Below are positions 8,047 through 17,351 of a DNA stretch of 64,000 nucleotides, piece after piece. The number at the start of each line of letters is the position of its first letter. Position 1 is the stretch's first letter. Made by a program: the position numbers and the translations under genes. Source of the stretch: JBGMEA01 sp963674555 (GTDB taxonomy: Bacteria > Bacillota > Clostridia > Eubacteriales > Anaerofustaceae); assembly GCA_963674555.1 (NCBI GenBank), contig OY771429.1, positions 372,001 to 436,000 on the forward strand, read 5' to 3'. The notes beneath the pieces were generated by a model. That model was not told where the DNA came from. It saw nothing but the letters and a program-made list of their open reading frames with translations, and did not search any database.

Positions 8047-9414
8047 CTACATATTCTCCTTTAATGATAAAAATACTTTTTCCAATTGCATCCCACGGGA
8101 TGCTTTAAAAAGAACTGTATCATCTTTTTGAATATTCTTTAAACAATAGGCTGTCAATGATTCTTTGTCGTCAAATATCAAACATTCTCCGTCTGCCAAA
8201 GATTGATTATATCCACGCTGATAATCAGCAGCATACTGTCCGGTTAAAATTAAGAGATCTATACCTTTTTCAGCTGCGTATCGACCGCATATTTCATGCA
8301 TATCGCTCGAAGCTTCTCCCAATTCATACATATCACCCAATACAGCAATTTTTTTGCCGTTTTCGTTTGATAAATAAACCAGTACATCAATCGCAGCTTT
8401 CATTGCATCAGGATTGGCGTTATAGGTGTCATTGATCAAGGTGACCCCTTTGTGATTAAAGATCTCCATTCTATGTTTACTAGATTGATAGGTATTTAGT
8501 CCCGTCTGGATCTGATCGATCGTTAATCCATATTGCAATCCGACTGCGATCGCCAACAAAGCGTTTATGACGTTATGTTGGCCAGGGATAGGAAAAGATA
8601 TTGATTCTTCGTTCCCTCTTATATCCACAGTAAATGTTACACACTCATTCGAATGTCTAATATTTTTTGCTATATATTCTCCGTTATCGATACCAACTCG
8701 AATCGTTTGATAAGATCGTGCTTTAATAGATTTAAGGAAGGGATCTTCTCCGTTTACTACAGCAATATCATCTTTCGTTAAATATGCCAATATCTCCGAT
8801 TTCGCTTTAAAGATATTTTCCTGTGTTCCAAGAAACTCGATATGACATAATCCGATATTGGTAATGACCGCGATATTCGGTCGAACGATTTCTGCATTTG
8901 CCAATATCTCTCCGGGATGGCTCATACTCATCTCGATCACGGCAATTTCATGCCGATCCGATAGATCGAACAAAGTCAAAGGCACACCCGTTGTGCTGTT
9001 TAAATTCCCTTTGGTTTTTAAGACTTGATATTTTTGCGCGAGCACACCTGCAATAATATCTTTTGTAGTTGTTTTTCCGCTGCTTCCCGTAATTGCAACA
9101 TATGGTATGTTAAAAAGATTTTTATATGCTTTTGCCAATCTTTGCAACGCAATAAACGTATCACCTACAACGATCTGACAGATATTTATATCTTTATAAA
9201 ATTCTCTTACGACTAAAATCGAAGCGCCATTATCTGTCGCTTTTTGTAAAAATCTGTGACCATCGGTCACTTCTCCTTTTAAGGCAAAAAATACATCGTT
9301 CTTTTTTACATCGCGTGAATCGATCGCAACACCGCTTGCTATACTATTTGAGCAATCGCCAATCAATTCCCCTTCAATATATTCTGCTATTTTTTTTGCT
9401 GTAAGGACTTGCAT
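8047..9414 (-). CDS. murF: UDP-MurNAc-tripeptide D-Ala-D-Ala ligase MurF
   Basis: Adds D-Ala-D-Ala to the UDP-MurNAc-tripeptide in the cytosol. It has the MurF N-terminal domain (DSRDVKKNDVFFALKGEVTDGHRF), the ATP loop AITGSSGKTTTKD, and C-terminal NDTYNANPDAMKAAI and LGDMYELG. 455 residues is full length. In most relatives murE lies between the PBP and murF; here there is only an 87-bp gap with an extended -10 promoter, so the tripeptide ligase must be encoded elsewhere. Confidence 0.96.
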   Translation of the reverse strand: MQVLTAKKIAEYIEGELIGDCSNSIASGVAIDSRDVKKNDVFFALKGEVTDGHRFLQKATDNGASILVVREFYKDINICQIVVGDTFIALQRLAKAYKNLFNIPYVAITGSSGKTTTKDIIAGVLAQKYQVLKTKGNLNSTTGVPLTLFDLSDRHEIAVIEMSMSHPGEILANAEIVRPNIAVITNIGLCHIEFLGTQENIFKAKSEILAYLTKDDIAVVNGEDPFLKSIKARSYQTIRVGIDNGEYIAKNIRHSNECVTFTVDIRGNEESISFPIPGQHNVINALLAIAVGLQYGLTIDQIQTGLNTYQSSKHRMEIFNHKGVTLINDTYNANPDAMKAAIDVLVYLSNENGKKIAVLGDMYELGEASSDMHEICGRYAAEKGIDLLILTGQYAADYQRGYNQSLADGECLIFDDKESLTAYCLKNIQKDDTVLFKASRGMQLEKVFLSLKENM

Positions 9415-9458
9415 TTTAATCTGCCTCTGTTAGATTTTAAGAGTTTTCTCAATTGTAG

Positions 9459-9467
9459 ATTATATCA
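9459..9467 (-). promoter_or_regulatory. Candidate internal promoter before murF (extended -10)
   Basis: TGATATAAT on the minus strand (TATAAT at 9459-9464) in the pbp-murF gap, with no convincing -35. It could give murF and later genes transcription independent of the mraZ promoter. Confidence 0.4.
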
Positions 9468-9501
9468 CAGAAAAAGACTTTTATGGTGCGCTTCTTTAAT
9501 T

Positions 9502-11649
9502 TTACTGCAGATAAGAAAACTCTACATGTACCACACGGCCTTTTTCAACCATTGTGCCTTTTTCGATATCCTGTTTGATTGCGATCCCTCCGCCTGTTGA
9601 TTCTATTGTCAATCCCAATATATTCATCAATTCATTACTGTTTTGTAGTGTCATGCCGATCAAATTCGGTACACGCACTTGATCTTCGTAAGGATCAGTA
9701 ATTAGTAAAGATATCGTCATGCCATTTTTATATGCAGTCTGATAATGGTCTTGATCGGTTACGATCCCACTTTCTTCACCTGTAGTCGTATATTGTATTT
9801 CCATTGCATCTAAGATATCAGCAGCCTCTTGACTGCTTTTACCTCGAAGATCAGGTACCGTAATCGAACTGTCTTGCTCGATATCCGTTGTTACATATCC
9901 GGTTGAATTGATATAGTTCATACAATTTTTTAAAATCTCTGCGCCGATAGGCGCCGCCACAGAACCCCCCGTTGTCAAATAACCACCGGGTTCATCCACT
10001 AAAACCAGTACGGATACTTGAGGATCATCATAAGGTGCAAAACCGTAAAAACTTGCAACATATAGTCCTTTCGCATACGAACTACCGATATATTTCTGAG
10101 CGGTTCCCGTTTTTCCGCCTAAACCGACATCTTTATAACTAGCGATCGCAGGATTATTATCCGCAGTCGTTTTCAATATATTACGCATTGTTATTGAAAT
10201 ATCTTCACTTATAACTTGTCGCACCACTTGTTTTGAAGCAGTATAGACGATCACATCCGTGTCATGATCGATGATATTACGAACGACGTATGGTTTTAAT
10301 AATTCACCGCCATTGATCGATGCATTTAAAGCCTGCACCATTTGAATAGGTGTAACACCGATACCTTGCCCGAAGGATAAAGTCGCAAAATCTACGATAT
10401 TTACATTTTCATTGGGACTGACGATTCCGCTTTCTTCCCCGTCAAGATCGATACCTGTCTGCATACCGAATCCGTAAGCATAAATGTATTTATAAAATAT
10501 GTCAGGTCCCATTTCCATTGCAACTTGCATCATTGCGACATTACATGAGTTTGAAACCGCTTCAGTCAGATCTTCGGATTCATGTCCTTTCGGATATACC
10601 CAACATTTGATTTTTACACCGCTTACTTCAAGATAGCCGGGACAATAGTAGGTCGACTCTAATGAGACGATGTCTTCTTCCAAAGCACTTGAGGCCGTAA
10701 TGACCTTAAAAGTGGAGCCGGGCTCATAAATAAGAGACGTGAAAGGATTCTGCCACATCTCAAGCTGTTTATCGCCAATATCCAAATTTTTTAATTCCGT
10801 AGAATATGATGACAAATAATCTTCAGACAAACTCCACGGGTCTTCAAGATCATATGCGGGATATGCAGCCATCGCCAATACTTCACCAGTATTCGGATCC
10901 GAGACGATTGCAATAACACGTTTGGCATCATTTTTCTTATAAGCCGCATACACGGCTTCTTCCGCAAAACTCTGCAAAGCACTGTCTATCGTTAATACCA
11001 AATCACTTCCGGCTACCGCTTCTTTTTTTAAATTACTTGTCGATTCCAATTGACGCCCGGTCGAATCTTCAATGATGTTTATCACACCATCTTGACCGCT
11101 TAATATCGTATTATATTCGGCTTCTACGCCATATAATCCGGTATGATCCACTCCCGTGAATCCTAAAACATATTGTGCAAAATTCGTATTCGTATAATAG
11201 CGCCTACTGTCTTCGCTGACGACAACTCCGCTGTAATTCGCTTCATCGATCTGTAAAGCTATTTCGTTATTTACACCTCTTTTTACGGTGATAATCCCGG
11301 CAGTATCTACTGTCAATATAGCAAGGACATCTTCGTATTCCATGTCTAACGATTCACTCAATAAGTTAGCCAAAGTTTCAGGATCGTCTACACTTTTTGG
11401 AAAGACGCTGATCTTGCTGCAAGTAGCATCCATTGCCAAAATATTAAGATTTCTATCATATATATCCCCTCGCGCCGCCGTTATAGGGATTTTTTTAGTC
11501 ATGTAAAGATTCTGTTTTTCAGACAGTTCCGCGGCTTGAATGATTTGTATGACCACTAATCGCGCGATCAATACTACAAATAATAAAAAAATGATCAGTA
11601 AAGCTATAAATATCCGTTTTTTTGACTGTATATCTGTTTTTTTGTTCAT
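9502..11649 (-). CDS. Class B penicillin-binding protein with PASTA domains (FtsI/PbpB/SpoVD type)
   Basis: Septal transpeptidase. An N-terminal membrane anchor (about residues 12-34) is followed by the PBP dimerisation domain, then the transpeptidase with the serine motif STFK, the second motif SCN (in SNSCNVAM), and KTGT. The C-terminus carries two PASTA domains starting ITVPDLRGKSS and VRVPNLIGMTL. The ATG at 11649 is used; a TTG 12 bases earlier has no advantage. It follows ftsL and is the likely partner of FtsW. Whether it is the vegetative PbpB or the SpoVD form cannot be told from sequence alone. Confidence 0.93.
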   Translation of the reverse strand: MNKKTDIQSKKRIFIALLIIFLLFVVLIARLVVIQIIQAAELSEKQNLYMTKKIPITAARGDIYDRNLNILAMDATCSKISVFPKSVDDPETLANLLSESLDMEYEDVLAILTVDTAGIITVKRGVNNEIALQIDEANYSGVVVSEDSRRYYTNTNFAQYVLGFTGVDHTGLYGVEAEYNTILSGQDGVINIIEDSTGRQLESTSNLKKEAVAGSDLVLTIDSALQSFAEEAVYAAYKKNDAKRVIAIVSDPNTGEVLAMAAYPAYDLEDPWSLSEDYLSSYSTELKNLDIGDKQLEMWQNPFTSLIYEPGSTFKVITASSALEEDIVSLESTYYCPGYLEVSGVKIKCWVYPKGHESEDLTEAVSNSCNVAMMQVAMEMGPDIFYKYIYAYGFGMQTGIDLDGEESGIVSPNENVNIVDFATLSFGQGIGVTPIQMVQALNASINGGELLKPYVVRNIIDHDTDVIVYTASKQVVRQVISEDISITMRNILKTTADNNPAIASYKDVGLGGKTGTAQKYIGSSYAKGLYVASFYGFAPYDDPQVSVLVLVDEPGGYLTTGGSVAAPIGAEILKNCMNYINSTGYVTTDIEQDSSITVPDLRGKSSQEAADILDAMEIQYTTTGEESGIVTDQDHYQTAYKNGMTISLLITDPYEDQVRVPNLIGMTLQNSNELMNILGLTIESTGGGIAIKQDIEKGTMVEKGRVVHVEFSYLQ

Positions 11650-11699
11650 ATGTCCACACAACCATTAATGATATTTTTTACTTTACTGATCAATCAGAT

Positions 11700-12119
11700 T
11701 CAATCAAACAAATTATTGACCCATGATAGGATCTCAGCATCCTGACTTTGATCCATTGCGAGCACTGTCGTCTGCGAATCATTTCCGTACGAAACGTAAT
11801 CAAAATCTTTTTGTTCGGCTGCGACCATGCCTAGTTCTTTAGTTGCATAATTTGCTACCGCATCTAAATTCCTCGCACTTAAAAGCTGTCCTTCCAAGTC
11901 TTCATTTAATTTCACCGCAGTACTGTACTCGTTCTCCAAATCCCTTATCTGCGAATCAAGATCGTTGATCATATTCCTCTCATAAACAAGCGTCATTGCG
12001 AATATGCAAAATAAAACCGTGAAAAATATCAGCGCGCTGTTTAGCTGCACACCTTTCTTTTTCACAACCACTTTCTTTTTTTGTATTATTCGTCTGTCAT
12101 ATACTGTTTTTGTACTCAT
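11700..12119 (-). CDS. ftsL: FtsL-like cell division protein
   Basis: Small bitopic divisome protein: basic cytosolic N-terminus, one membrane helix (SALIFFTVLFCIFAMTLVY), then a coiled coil with heptad Leu/Ile and the LxxVxxYATKELGM region typical of FtsL/DivIC. Start at 12119 follows GAGGGTG. Assignment rests on size, topology and place between rsmH and the septal PBP, since FtsL sequences diverge strongly. The acidic 30-residue tail is not a usual FtsL feature. Confidence 0.8.
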   Translation of the reverse strand: MSTKTVYDRRIIQKKKVVVKKKGVQLNSALIFFTVLFCIFAMTLVYERNMINDLDSQIRDLENEYSTAVKLNEDLEGQLLSARNLDAVANYATKELGMVAAEQKDFDYVSYGNDSQTTVLAMDQSQDAEILSWVNNLFD

Positions 12120-12160
12120 AACACCCTCACAAAGCACTGGTTTATAGTTAGATTCTGTAT

Positions 12161-13099
12161 TTATAATTTCTCCGCAATCCTTAGTTTTGCGCTTCTGCTT
12201 CGATTGTTTTCATTGATCTCATCTTCTGTCGGTTTGATCGGAGACTTATTGATCAATTTTATTTCTTGCACTTTTCCACAGACACAAACGGGAAGATCTT
12301 TGGGACAATCACACCCTTTACTCCTCGCAGTAAATGCGTTTTTAACGATTCGGTCTTCTAAAGAATGAAAAGAAATTACGCATATCCTTCCCTTCTTTGC
12401 TAATCTATCGATCACTTTATTGATCGTATCAAACAAATCGGTTAATTCTTCATTTACTTCTATCCGTATCGCCTGAAATGTTTTTGTAGCGGGATTTTTC
12501 CCTTTATACCAATATTTCTTAGGAACACCTTCTTTTACGATTTCCGCAAGTTGTAATGTGGTTTTAATTTCTTGTGCGGTACGATTTTTTATGATCGAAC
12601 GCGCAATGGAAGGTGCAAATTTTTCTTCGCCGTATTTGTACAATATTTCTTTTAACATATCTTCTGAATATGTATTTACAACATCGATAGCACTTTTTTC
12701 TTGCTTAGCATCCATACGCATATCTAATGGTCCGTCTTTTGCAAAAGAAAATCCGCGTTTATTATCATCAATTTGAAATGAAGATACGCCAAGATCTATC
12801 AAGCATCCATCGATCTTATCGATATCGTGTTCATTAAGTACGTCTTCGAATTTTTTGAAATTTGTATGTGAAAAATATTTAATATTGGTTGTTTCCTGTG
12901 ATCGTTGTTTTCCTCTTTCAATTGCTTCGATATCCATATCAAGACCGATATATATACCTTGTTCGTTCAATCGTTCACAGATCCCGAACCCATGTCCGAA
13001 GCCGCCGACTGTCATATCCAAATATATTCCGTCAGGCTTAATATTCAGCCCGTCAAGACTTTCTCGGTACAGAACCGGTATATGTTTCATTTCACCCAT
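12161..13099 (-). CDS. rsmH: 16S rRNA (cytosine-1402-N4)-methyltransferase RsmH
   Basis: SAM-dependent methyltransferase (MraW) modifying C1402 of 16S rRNA. It has HIPVLYRESLDGL at the N-terminus, the SAM loop DMTVGGFGHG, LIDLGVSSFQID, FSFAKDGPLDMRMD and ISFHSLEDRIVK. 312 residues is normal. It is the second gene of the mraZ operon, 35 bp after mraZ. Confidence 0.97.
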   Translation of the reverse strand: MGEMKHIPVLYRESLDGLNIKPDGIYLDMTVGGFGHGFGICERLNEQGIYIGLDMDIEAIERGKQRSQETTNIKYFSHTNFKKFEDVLNEHDIDKIDGCLIDLGVSSFQIDDNKRGFSFAKDGPLDMRMDAKQEKSAIDVVNTYSEDMLKEILYKYGEEKFAPSIARSIIKNRTAQEIKTTLQLAEIVKEGVPKKYWYKGKNPATKTFQAIRIEVNEELTDLFDTINKVIDRLAKKGRICVISFHSLEDRIVKNAFTARSKGCDCPKDLPVCVCGKVQEIKLINKSPIKPTEDEINENNRSRSAKLRIAEKL

Positions 13100-13134
13100 A
13101 TGTCGAGTGCCCGCCTTCCATTCCGTGAATTATC

Positions 13135-13566
13135 TTAGATACCCAAACTTTCCATATCGTCTTCTATATCGGAGTCTTGAGTACTTAGATCATTATATGC
13201 ATCCCATTCTTCAGCATCCCAGATTTCAACTCTGGTAGACAATCCGACTAAAACAGCGTCCTTTTTCAAAGATGCATATTCTCTTAAATACTGTGGGAGC
13301 ATGACTCGACCTTGTTTATCGATCTCACACTCGCTTGATCCACCGATCAAATATCTTGAAAATCTTCTGGCCTTTTTATCCGTAAGCGGTAACTTCTTAA
13401 TCTTTTCTTCCAGTCTTCTCCACTCATGTAGAGTGAATATAAAGAGACAATTTTCTCCGATGCCTTTCGATATAACAAAAACATTGCCCAAATCATTTCG
13501 AAATTTGGCCGGAATACTGACTCTTCCTTTTGCATCGATTGTATGCCTATATTCACCACCGAGCAT
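13135..13566 (-). CDS. mraZ: Transcriptional regulator MraZ
   Basis: DNA-binding repressor of the dcw cluster, forming ring oligomers. It has two SpoVT/AbrB-like repeats, each with the DxKGRhxhP signature: DAKGRVSIPAKFR near the N-terminus and DKQGRVMLPQYLR in the middle. 143 residues is typical. It is the first gene of the cluster, and its own promoter carries a cluster of GTGG/TGGG boxes that it probably binds. Confidence 0.96.
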   Translation of the reverse strand: MLGGEYRHTIDAKGRVSIPAKFRNDLGNVFVISKGIGENCLFIFTLHEWRRLEEKIKKLPLTDKKARRFSRYLIGGSSECEIDKQGRVMLPQYLREYASLKKDAVLVGLSTRVEIWDAEEWDAYNDLSTQDSDIEDDMESLGI

Positions 13567-13592
13567 AAATAACCCTCAAAAACCTTGAATAT

Positions 13593-13660
13593 TTACCACT
13601 ATTACCCATATATTACCACTTCATCCCACTCTATGCAACATATTTGTCACATTTACCCAT
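13593..13660 (-). promoter_or_regulatory. mraZ promoter with MraZ operator boxes
   Basis: Minus-strand promoter TTGCAT (13633-13638), 17-bp spacer, TAATAT (13610-13615). Four GTGG/TGGG boxes (cores at 13596-13599, 13605-13608, 13616-13619, 13626-13629) recur about every 10 bp, one helical turn, through the spacer and past the start site; a fifth TGGG lies at 13656-13659. This matches known MraZ binding to tandem TGGG-type repeats upstream of mraZ and predicts autoregulation. Confidence 0.75.
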
Positions 13661-13679
13661 TAAATTTAGTTTTTTTAAT

Positions 13680-13718
13680 AAAAAAAGAATCTTTCTAAGA
13701 AAGATTCTTTTTTCCTAA
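13680..13718 (-). terminator. Terminator after the phzF-family gene
   Basis: 11-bp arms AAGAATCTTTC/GAAAGATTCTT with a TAA loop and T-runs on both sides, so it works in both directions; its use here is on the minus strand after the gene ending at 13743. Confidence 0.85.
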
Positions 13719-13742
13719 TTGATAGGGTTTTATTAAAAAAGA

Positions 13743-14618
13743 TTAAATATCTACATAGATCTGATCAACATTCGATGCATATCCACCAACTTGCACCTTA
13801 TTGATTTCTTCTCCCCTGAATCGCAACTCAACAAATATCTCCGAAGGATTTTGCAAGCGATATCCTTGCCCTATGACAAGTTTATTGTTTTGCGCTTGTT
13901 GTATATTGATCAAAGAATATTGACGCATATAACAGACCAGTGCGCCGTTAGATGTACCGGTGGCGGATTCTTCATCAATACCATACAAAGGCGCAAAATT
14001 ACGACAATAGGCTATCGTCCTTGAATTAGAAGCTATAGCAAATAAATGATACCCCGTAACTTCATATCGCTTGCTTATTTGCGTAATTTGTGCGTAATTT
14101 GGATCGATCAAATCCAATATACTAATAGATTCAATGGGAACAATAATATCTTTCAAACCGGTCGAAACGATTTGAACAGGTAATTGTTTTGGAATAAAAT
14201 CGACAGGAATATTTAATGAAGCAGCAATAATTTCTTTATCGATGATCGCATTAAATTCAGGTAATTTCTGTTCTGACATTACAAGCATATCATGTCCGAG
14301 ATCGATATTCATAATTCCTGCTAATGTCTCCATAGTATATGTACCATTTGCAATCATACCTAATTGCATCATAGCTGAATAGCTCGCAACTGTGGCGTGC
14401 CCACAAAGATCAACTTCACTGGTCGGTGTGAAAAACCGTATTCGATGATCCGCATGGCTGGAATGTAATATAAACGCTGTTTCACTGAACCCAACTTTAT
14501 TTGCGATTAACTGCATTTCAGATTCGTTGAAAAGATCTGCTTCAATGACAACCCCCGCCTCATTTCCGCCAAGGTTATCTTTTGTAAATGCATTTAATGT
14601 GTAGACCTTAACCTTCAT
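13743..14618 (-). CDS. PhzF-family isomerase-like protein
   Basis: Member of the PhzF/diaminopimelate-epimerase-fold family. It shows the family signatures NAFTKDNLGGNEAGVV near the N-terminus, ANKVGFSETAF, and RFFTPTSEVDLCGHATVAS (residues about 66-84), plus the C-terminal ATGTSNGAL. The catalytic Glu of the family is present in GFSETAF. 291 residues is normal. ATG at 14618 follows GGAG. It is 33 bp downstream of ppa and ends at a terminator. Substrate unknown; most family members outside phenazine clusters are uncharacterised. Confidence 0.88.
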   Translation of the reverse strand: MKVKVYTLNAFTKDNLGGNEAGVVIEADLFNESEMQLIANKVGFSETAFILHSSHADHRIRFFTPTSEVDLCGHATVASYSAMMQLGMIANGTYTMETLAGIMNIDLGHDMLVMSEQKLPEFNAIIDKEIIAASLNIPVDFIPKQLPVQIVSTGLKDIIVPIESISILDLIDPNYAQITQISKRYEVTGYHLFAIASNSRTIAYCRNFAPLYGIDEESATGTSNGALVCYMRQYSLINIQQAQNNKLVIGQGYRLQNPSEIFVELRFRGEEINKVQVGGYASNVDQIYVDI

Positions 14619-14651
14619 TATTAACTCCAACATGTTATATAGTTAAAGATG

Positions 14652-15179
14652 CTATTTATACTTTTCCTGGTATGCGATAATTGATTTCTCGATAATTTGA
14701 ATGGCTTCTCTTGAACCACTGACTTCATTGACAACGGTATCTTTATGTTCCAATTCCTTATACACCGAAAAGAAATGCTTCATTTCTTCAAAAATATGTT
14801 CCGGCAATTGATCGACTTCCGTAAAAACATTATAGGACGGATCATCAAACGGGATCCCGATTATTTTTTCGTCCAATCGTCCTCCGTCGATCATTCTGAT
14901 CACACCGATCGGATAACAGCGGACCAATGTCATCGGATAAATTGTTTCCGAACATAAGATCAACACATCAAGAGGATCAAAGTCATCCGCGTATGTTCTC
15001 GGTATAAAGCCATAATTTGCAGGGTAGTGTGTTGATGTATAAAGTATCCTGTCCAAACGGAGCATGCCGGTATCCTTATCCATTTCATATTTAACTTTGC
15101 TGCCTTTGGGTATCTCAACGACAGCGATAAAATCTTTTGAGCTAACTCGTTCGGGGGATATATCATGTAAAATATTCAT
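14652..15179 (-). CDS. ppa: Inorganic pyrophosphatase (family I)
   Basis: Soluble Mg-dependent enzyme splitting pyrophosphate. Family I residues are visible: EIPKGSKVKYEMDKDTG, YPANYGFIPRT, and the metal-binding signature DDFDPLDVLIL. 175 residues is typical. ATG at 15179 follows AGGAG at 6 nt, so the longer reading to 15209 is rejected. It probably heads a two-gene unit with the PhzF-family gene. Confidence 0.95.
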   Translation of the reverse strand: MNILHDISPERVSSKDFIAVVEIPKGSKVKYEMDKDTGMLRLDRILYTSTHYPANYGFIPRTYADDFDPLDVLILCSETIYPMTLVRCYPIGVIRMIDGGRLDEKIIGIPFDDPSYNVFTEVDQLPEHIFEEMKHFFSVYKELEHKDTVVNEVSGSREAIQIIEKSIIAYQEKYK

Positions 15180-15251
15180 ATGCATCTCCTTTACCTTTTT
15201 TCTCATCATATCAGATAATTTGAAAGATAGTAAGATATCACATAAAAATAC

Positions 15252-15278
15252 AAAAGACTTGCTTAAAACAAGTCTTTT
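15252..15278 (-). terminator. Terminator of the V-ATPase operon
   Basis: 10-bp arms AAAGACTTG/CAAGTCTTT just after the subunit D stop; on the minus strand the arm ends in a T-run. Confidence 0.8.
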
Positions 15279-15284
15279 AAATCT

Positions 15285-15944
15285 TTAATATCGTTCACTG
15301 TAGTGATGTGCTTTTTCAAGCATCATGTCTTTGACTTTCATTAATCGAATCTGCGTGCTTCTTTCGTTCTCATCAAGTTTCATTTTGATATACTTAATGT
15401 TCTCTTGCATTTCCGGGATCATTACATGTTCCAACGCATTTACCCTGCGTCTTGTTTTTTCGATTTCGATCGCCATCAATTGACAGGACTTTTCTCGCTC
15501 TGCCAATTTAAGCATATCCGGTAATACATCCGCCAATGATTTCACGGCAGCGTCAAGATCGCTTGATGTAAATGCAAGCCCGTAAGAATATATGTCATTT
15601 GCATCAGCTGTCCTTGTTTTATAGTCAAACAACGGTATTTCGACACTCATGACATTCTTCGAAGCAGTTTCTAAGAAAACCTCTTGTTTTGGTGCCATAA
15701 GTGAAACATTAATAACTTCGCCCGACATTCCTGCTTTTGCAAGCACAAAATTCTTGTTGGCAACTTCGATCCCTGCTTCCACAGATTCACGTAAGGTCTT
15801 ATTTTCTCTAACCAGTTCTAAGAACTGTCGCATCAATTCATCACGTTTATCTTTTAGAAGCTTGTGGCCTTTAGTAGCCGTAGCAAGCTTCCGTTTTAAA
15901 CGCGTTAATTCCATTCTTGTCGGATTTACTTGGGTAGATGCCAT
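15285..15944 (-). CDS. ntpD: V-type ATPase subunit D
   Basis: Central stalk subunit that turns inside the A3B3 head. The N-terminus VNPTRMELTRLKRKLATATKGHKLLKDKRDELMRQF is the hallmark of ATP synthase subunit D, followed by a long coiled coil and the returning helix with RRRVNALEHVMIPEM. 219 residues is normal. Last gene of the operon, 33 bp after subunit B. Confidence 0.96.
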   Translation of the reverse strand: MASTQVNPTRMELTRLKRKLATATKGHKLLKDKRDELMRQFLELVRENKTLRESVEAGIEVANKNFVLAKAGMSGEVINVSLMAPKQEVFLETASKNVMSVEIPLFDYKTRTADANDIYSYGLAFTSSDLDAAVKSLADVLPDMLKLAEREKSCQLMAIEIEKTRRRVNALEHVMIPEMQENIKYIKMKLDENERSTQIRLMKVKDMMLEKAHHYSERY

Positions 15945-15977
15945 TATCGATCACCCCTTTTATAACAAAATATACGC

Positions 15978-17351
15978 TTAGTATTTCCCATAATATTCGT
16001 CTAAGAACTCATCTTTGATCCTCTTCAGCTCACTTCTTGGTAATATACCGAGAAGCTTCCAACCGAGGTCTAAAGTTTCTTCAATATCACGACTGGATAG
16101 GTATCCTTGTGATACATATTCTTCTTCAAATGCATCAGCGAATTTCGCATATAATTTATCGATATCGGTAAGCGCCGCTTCCCCGAGTATGACCATAAGT
16201 TCTTTAGATTCTTTCCCTCTGGCATAAGCCGCAAATAATTGGTTCATTGTATTTGCATGATCTTCACGGGTCTTACCTTCTCCGATCCCTTTATCTTTCA
16301 AACGAGATAATGAAGGCAATACATCGATTGGCGGTGAAATACCTTTACGGTATAATTCACGACTTAAAATGATCTGTCCTTCTGTAATATAACCCGTTAA
16401 ATCCGGGATTGGATGCGTTTTGTCATCTTCAGGCATTGATAAGATCGGTATCATGGTGATACTTCCGTCGCGACCTTTTTGTCTTCCTGCACGTTCATAC
16501 AAAGACGCAAGGTCTGTGTACATATATCCGGGATAGCCTCGACGTCCGGGAACCTCTTTTCGAGCAGCGGATACTTCTCGAAGAGCGTCCGCATAGTTTG
16601 TGATATCCGTGATGATGACTAAGACGTGCATATTTTTTTCAAATGCTAAAAATTCAGCAGCCGTCAAAGCCATTCTTGGCGTTGCTATACGTTCGATCGC
16701 AGGGTCATTTGCCAAGTTAACAAACATAACCGTTCTGTCGATCGCTCCTGTTTCTTTGAAGCTTTCAATAAAGAAATTCGATTCTTCGAAAGTAATACCT
16801 ACAGCTGCGAATACAACCGCAAATGATTCTGAAGTACCACGTACTTTTGCTTGACGCGCGATCTGCGCAGCAAGATTGGCATGCGGCAAACCACTACCTG
16901 AGAAAATCGGCAGTTTCTGTCCTCTTACCAATGTATTTAAACCATCGATCGCAGAAACACCCGTTTGAATAAATTCTTGCGGATAATTCCTTGCAACCGG
17001 ATTCATCGGAAGTCCATTGATGTCTGCTCTTTGTTCAGGTAAAATATCGGGACCGCCATCGATAGGACGTCCAAGTCCGTCGAATACACGGCTCAACATA
17101 TCTTCCGAAACACCGAGTTCCATACTTCTTCCCAAAAATCTAACTTTACTGTCAGATAGATTGATTCCCGTTGAGCTTTCAAAAAGCTGTACCATAGCGT
17201 TTCCGCCATCTATCTCAAGTACTTTACAACGTCTTTTTTCACCGTTCGATAATTCTATTTCACCGAGTTCGTCATAGGTTACGCCTTCAACGCCTCGCAC
17301 AAGCATAAGAGGACCGGCAACCTCTTCTATCGTTTTATATTCTTTAGGCAT
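15978..17351 (-). CDS. ntpB: V-type ATPase subunit B
   Basis: Non-catalytic nucleotide-binding subunit of the V1 head. Shows GGPDILPEQRADINGLPMNPVARNYPQEFIQTG in the family position, SGSGLPHANLAAQIARQ in place of a normal Walker A, and RRGYPGYMYTDLASLYERAG. 457 residues is full length. Its start codon shares one base with the subunit A stop codon, indicating coupled translation. Confidence 0.97.
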   Translation of the reverse strand: MPKEYKTIEEVAGPLMLVRGVEGVTYDELGEIELSNGEKRRCKVLEIDGGNAMVQLFESSTGINLSDSKVRFLGRSMELGVSEDMLSRVFDGLGRPIDGGPDILPEQRADINGLPMNPVARNYPQEFIQTGVSAIDGLNTLVRGQKLPIFSGSGLPHANLAAQIARQAKVRGTSESFAVVFAAVGITFEESNFFIESFKETGAIDRTVMFVNLANDPAIERIATPRMALTAAEFLAFEKNMHVLVIITDITNYADALREVSAARKEVPGRRGYPGYMYTDLASLYERAGRQKGRDGSITMIPILSMPEDDKTHPIPDLTGYITEGQIILSRELYRKGISPPIDVLPSLSRLKDKGIGEGKTREDHANTMNQLFAAYARGKESKELMVILGEAALTDIDKLYAKFADAFEEEYVSQGYLSSRDIEETLDLGWKLLGILPRSELKRIKDEFLDEYYGKY

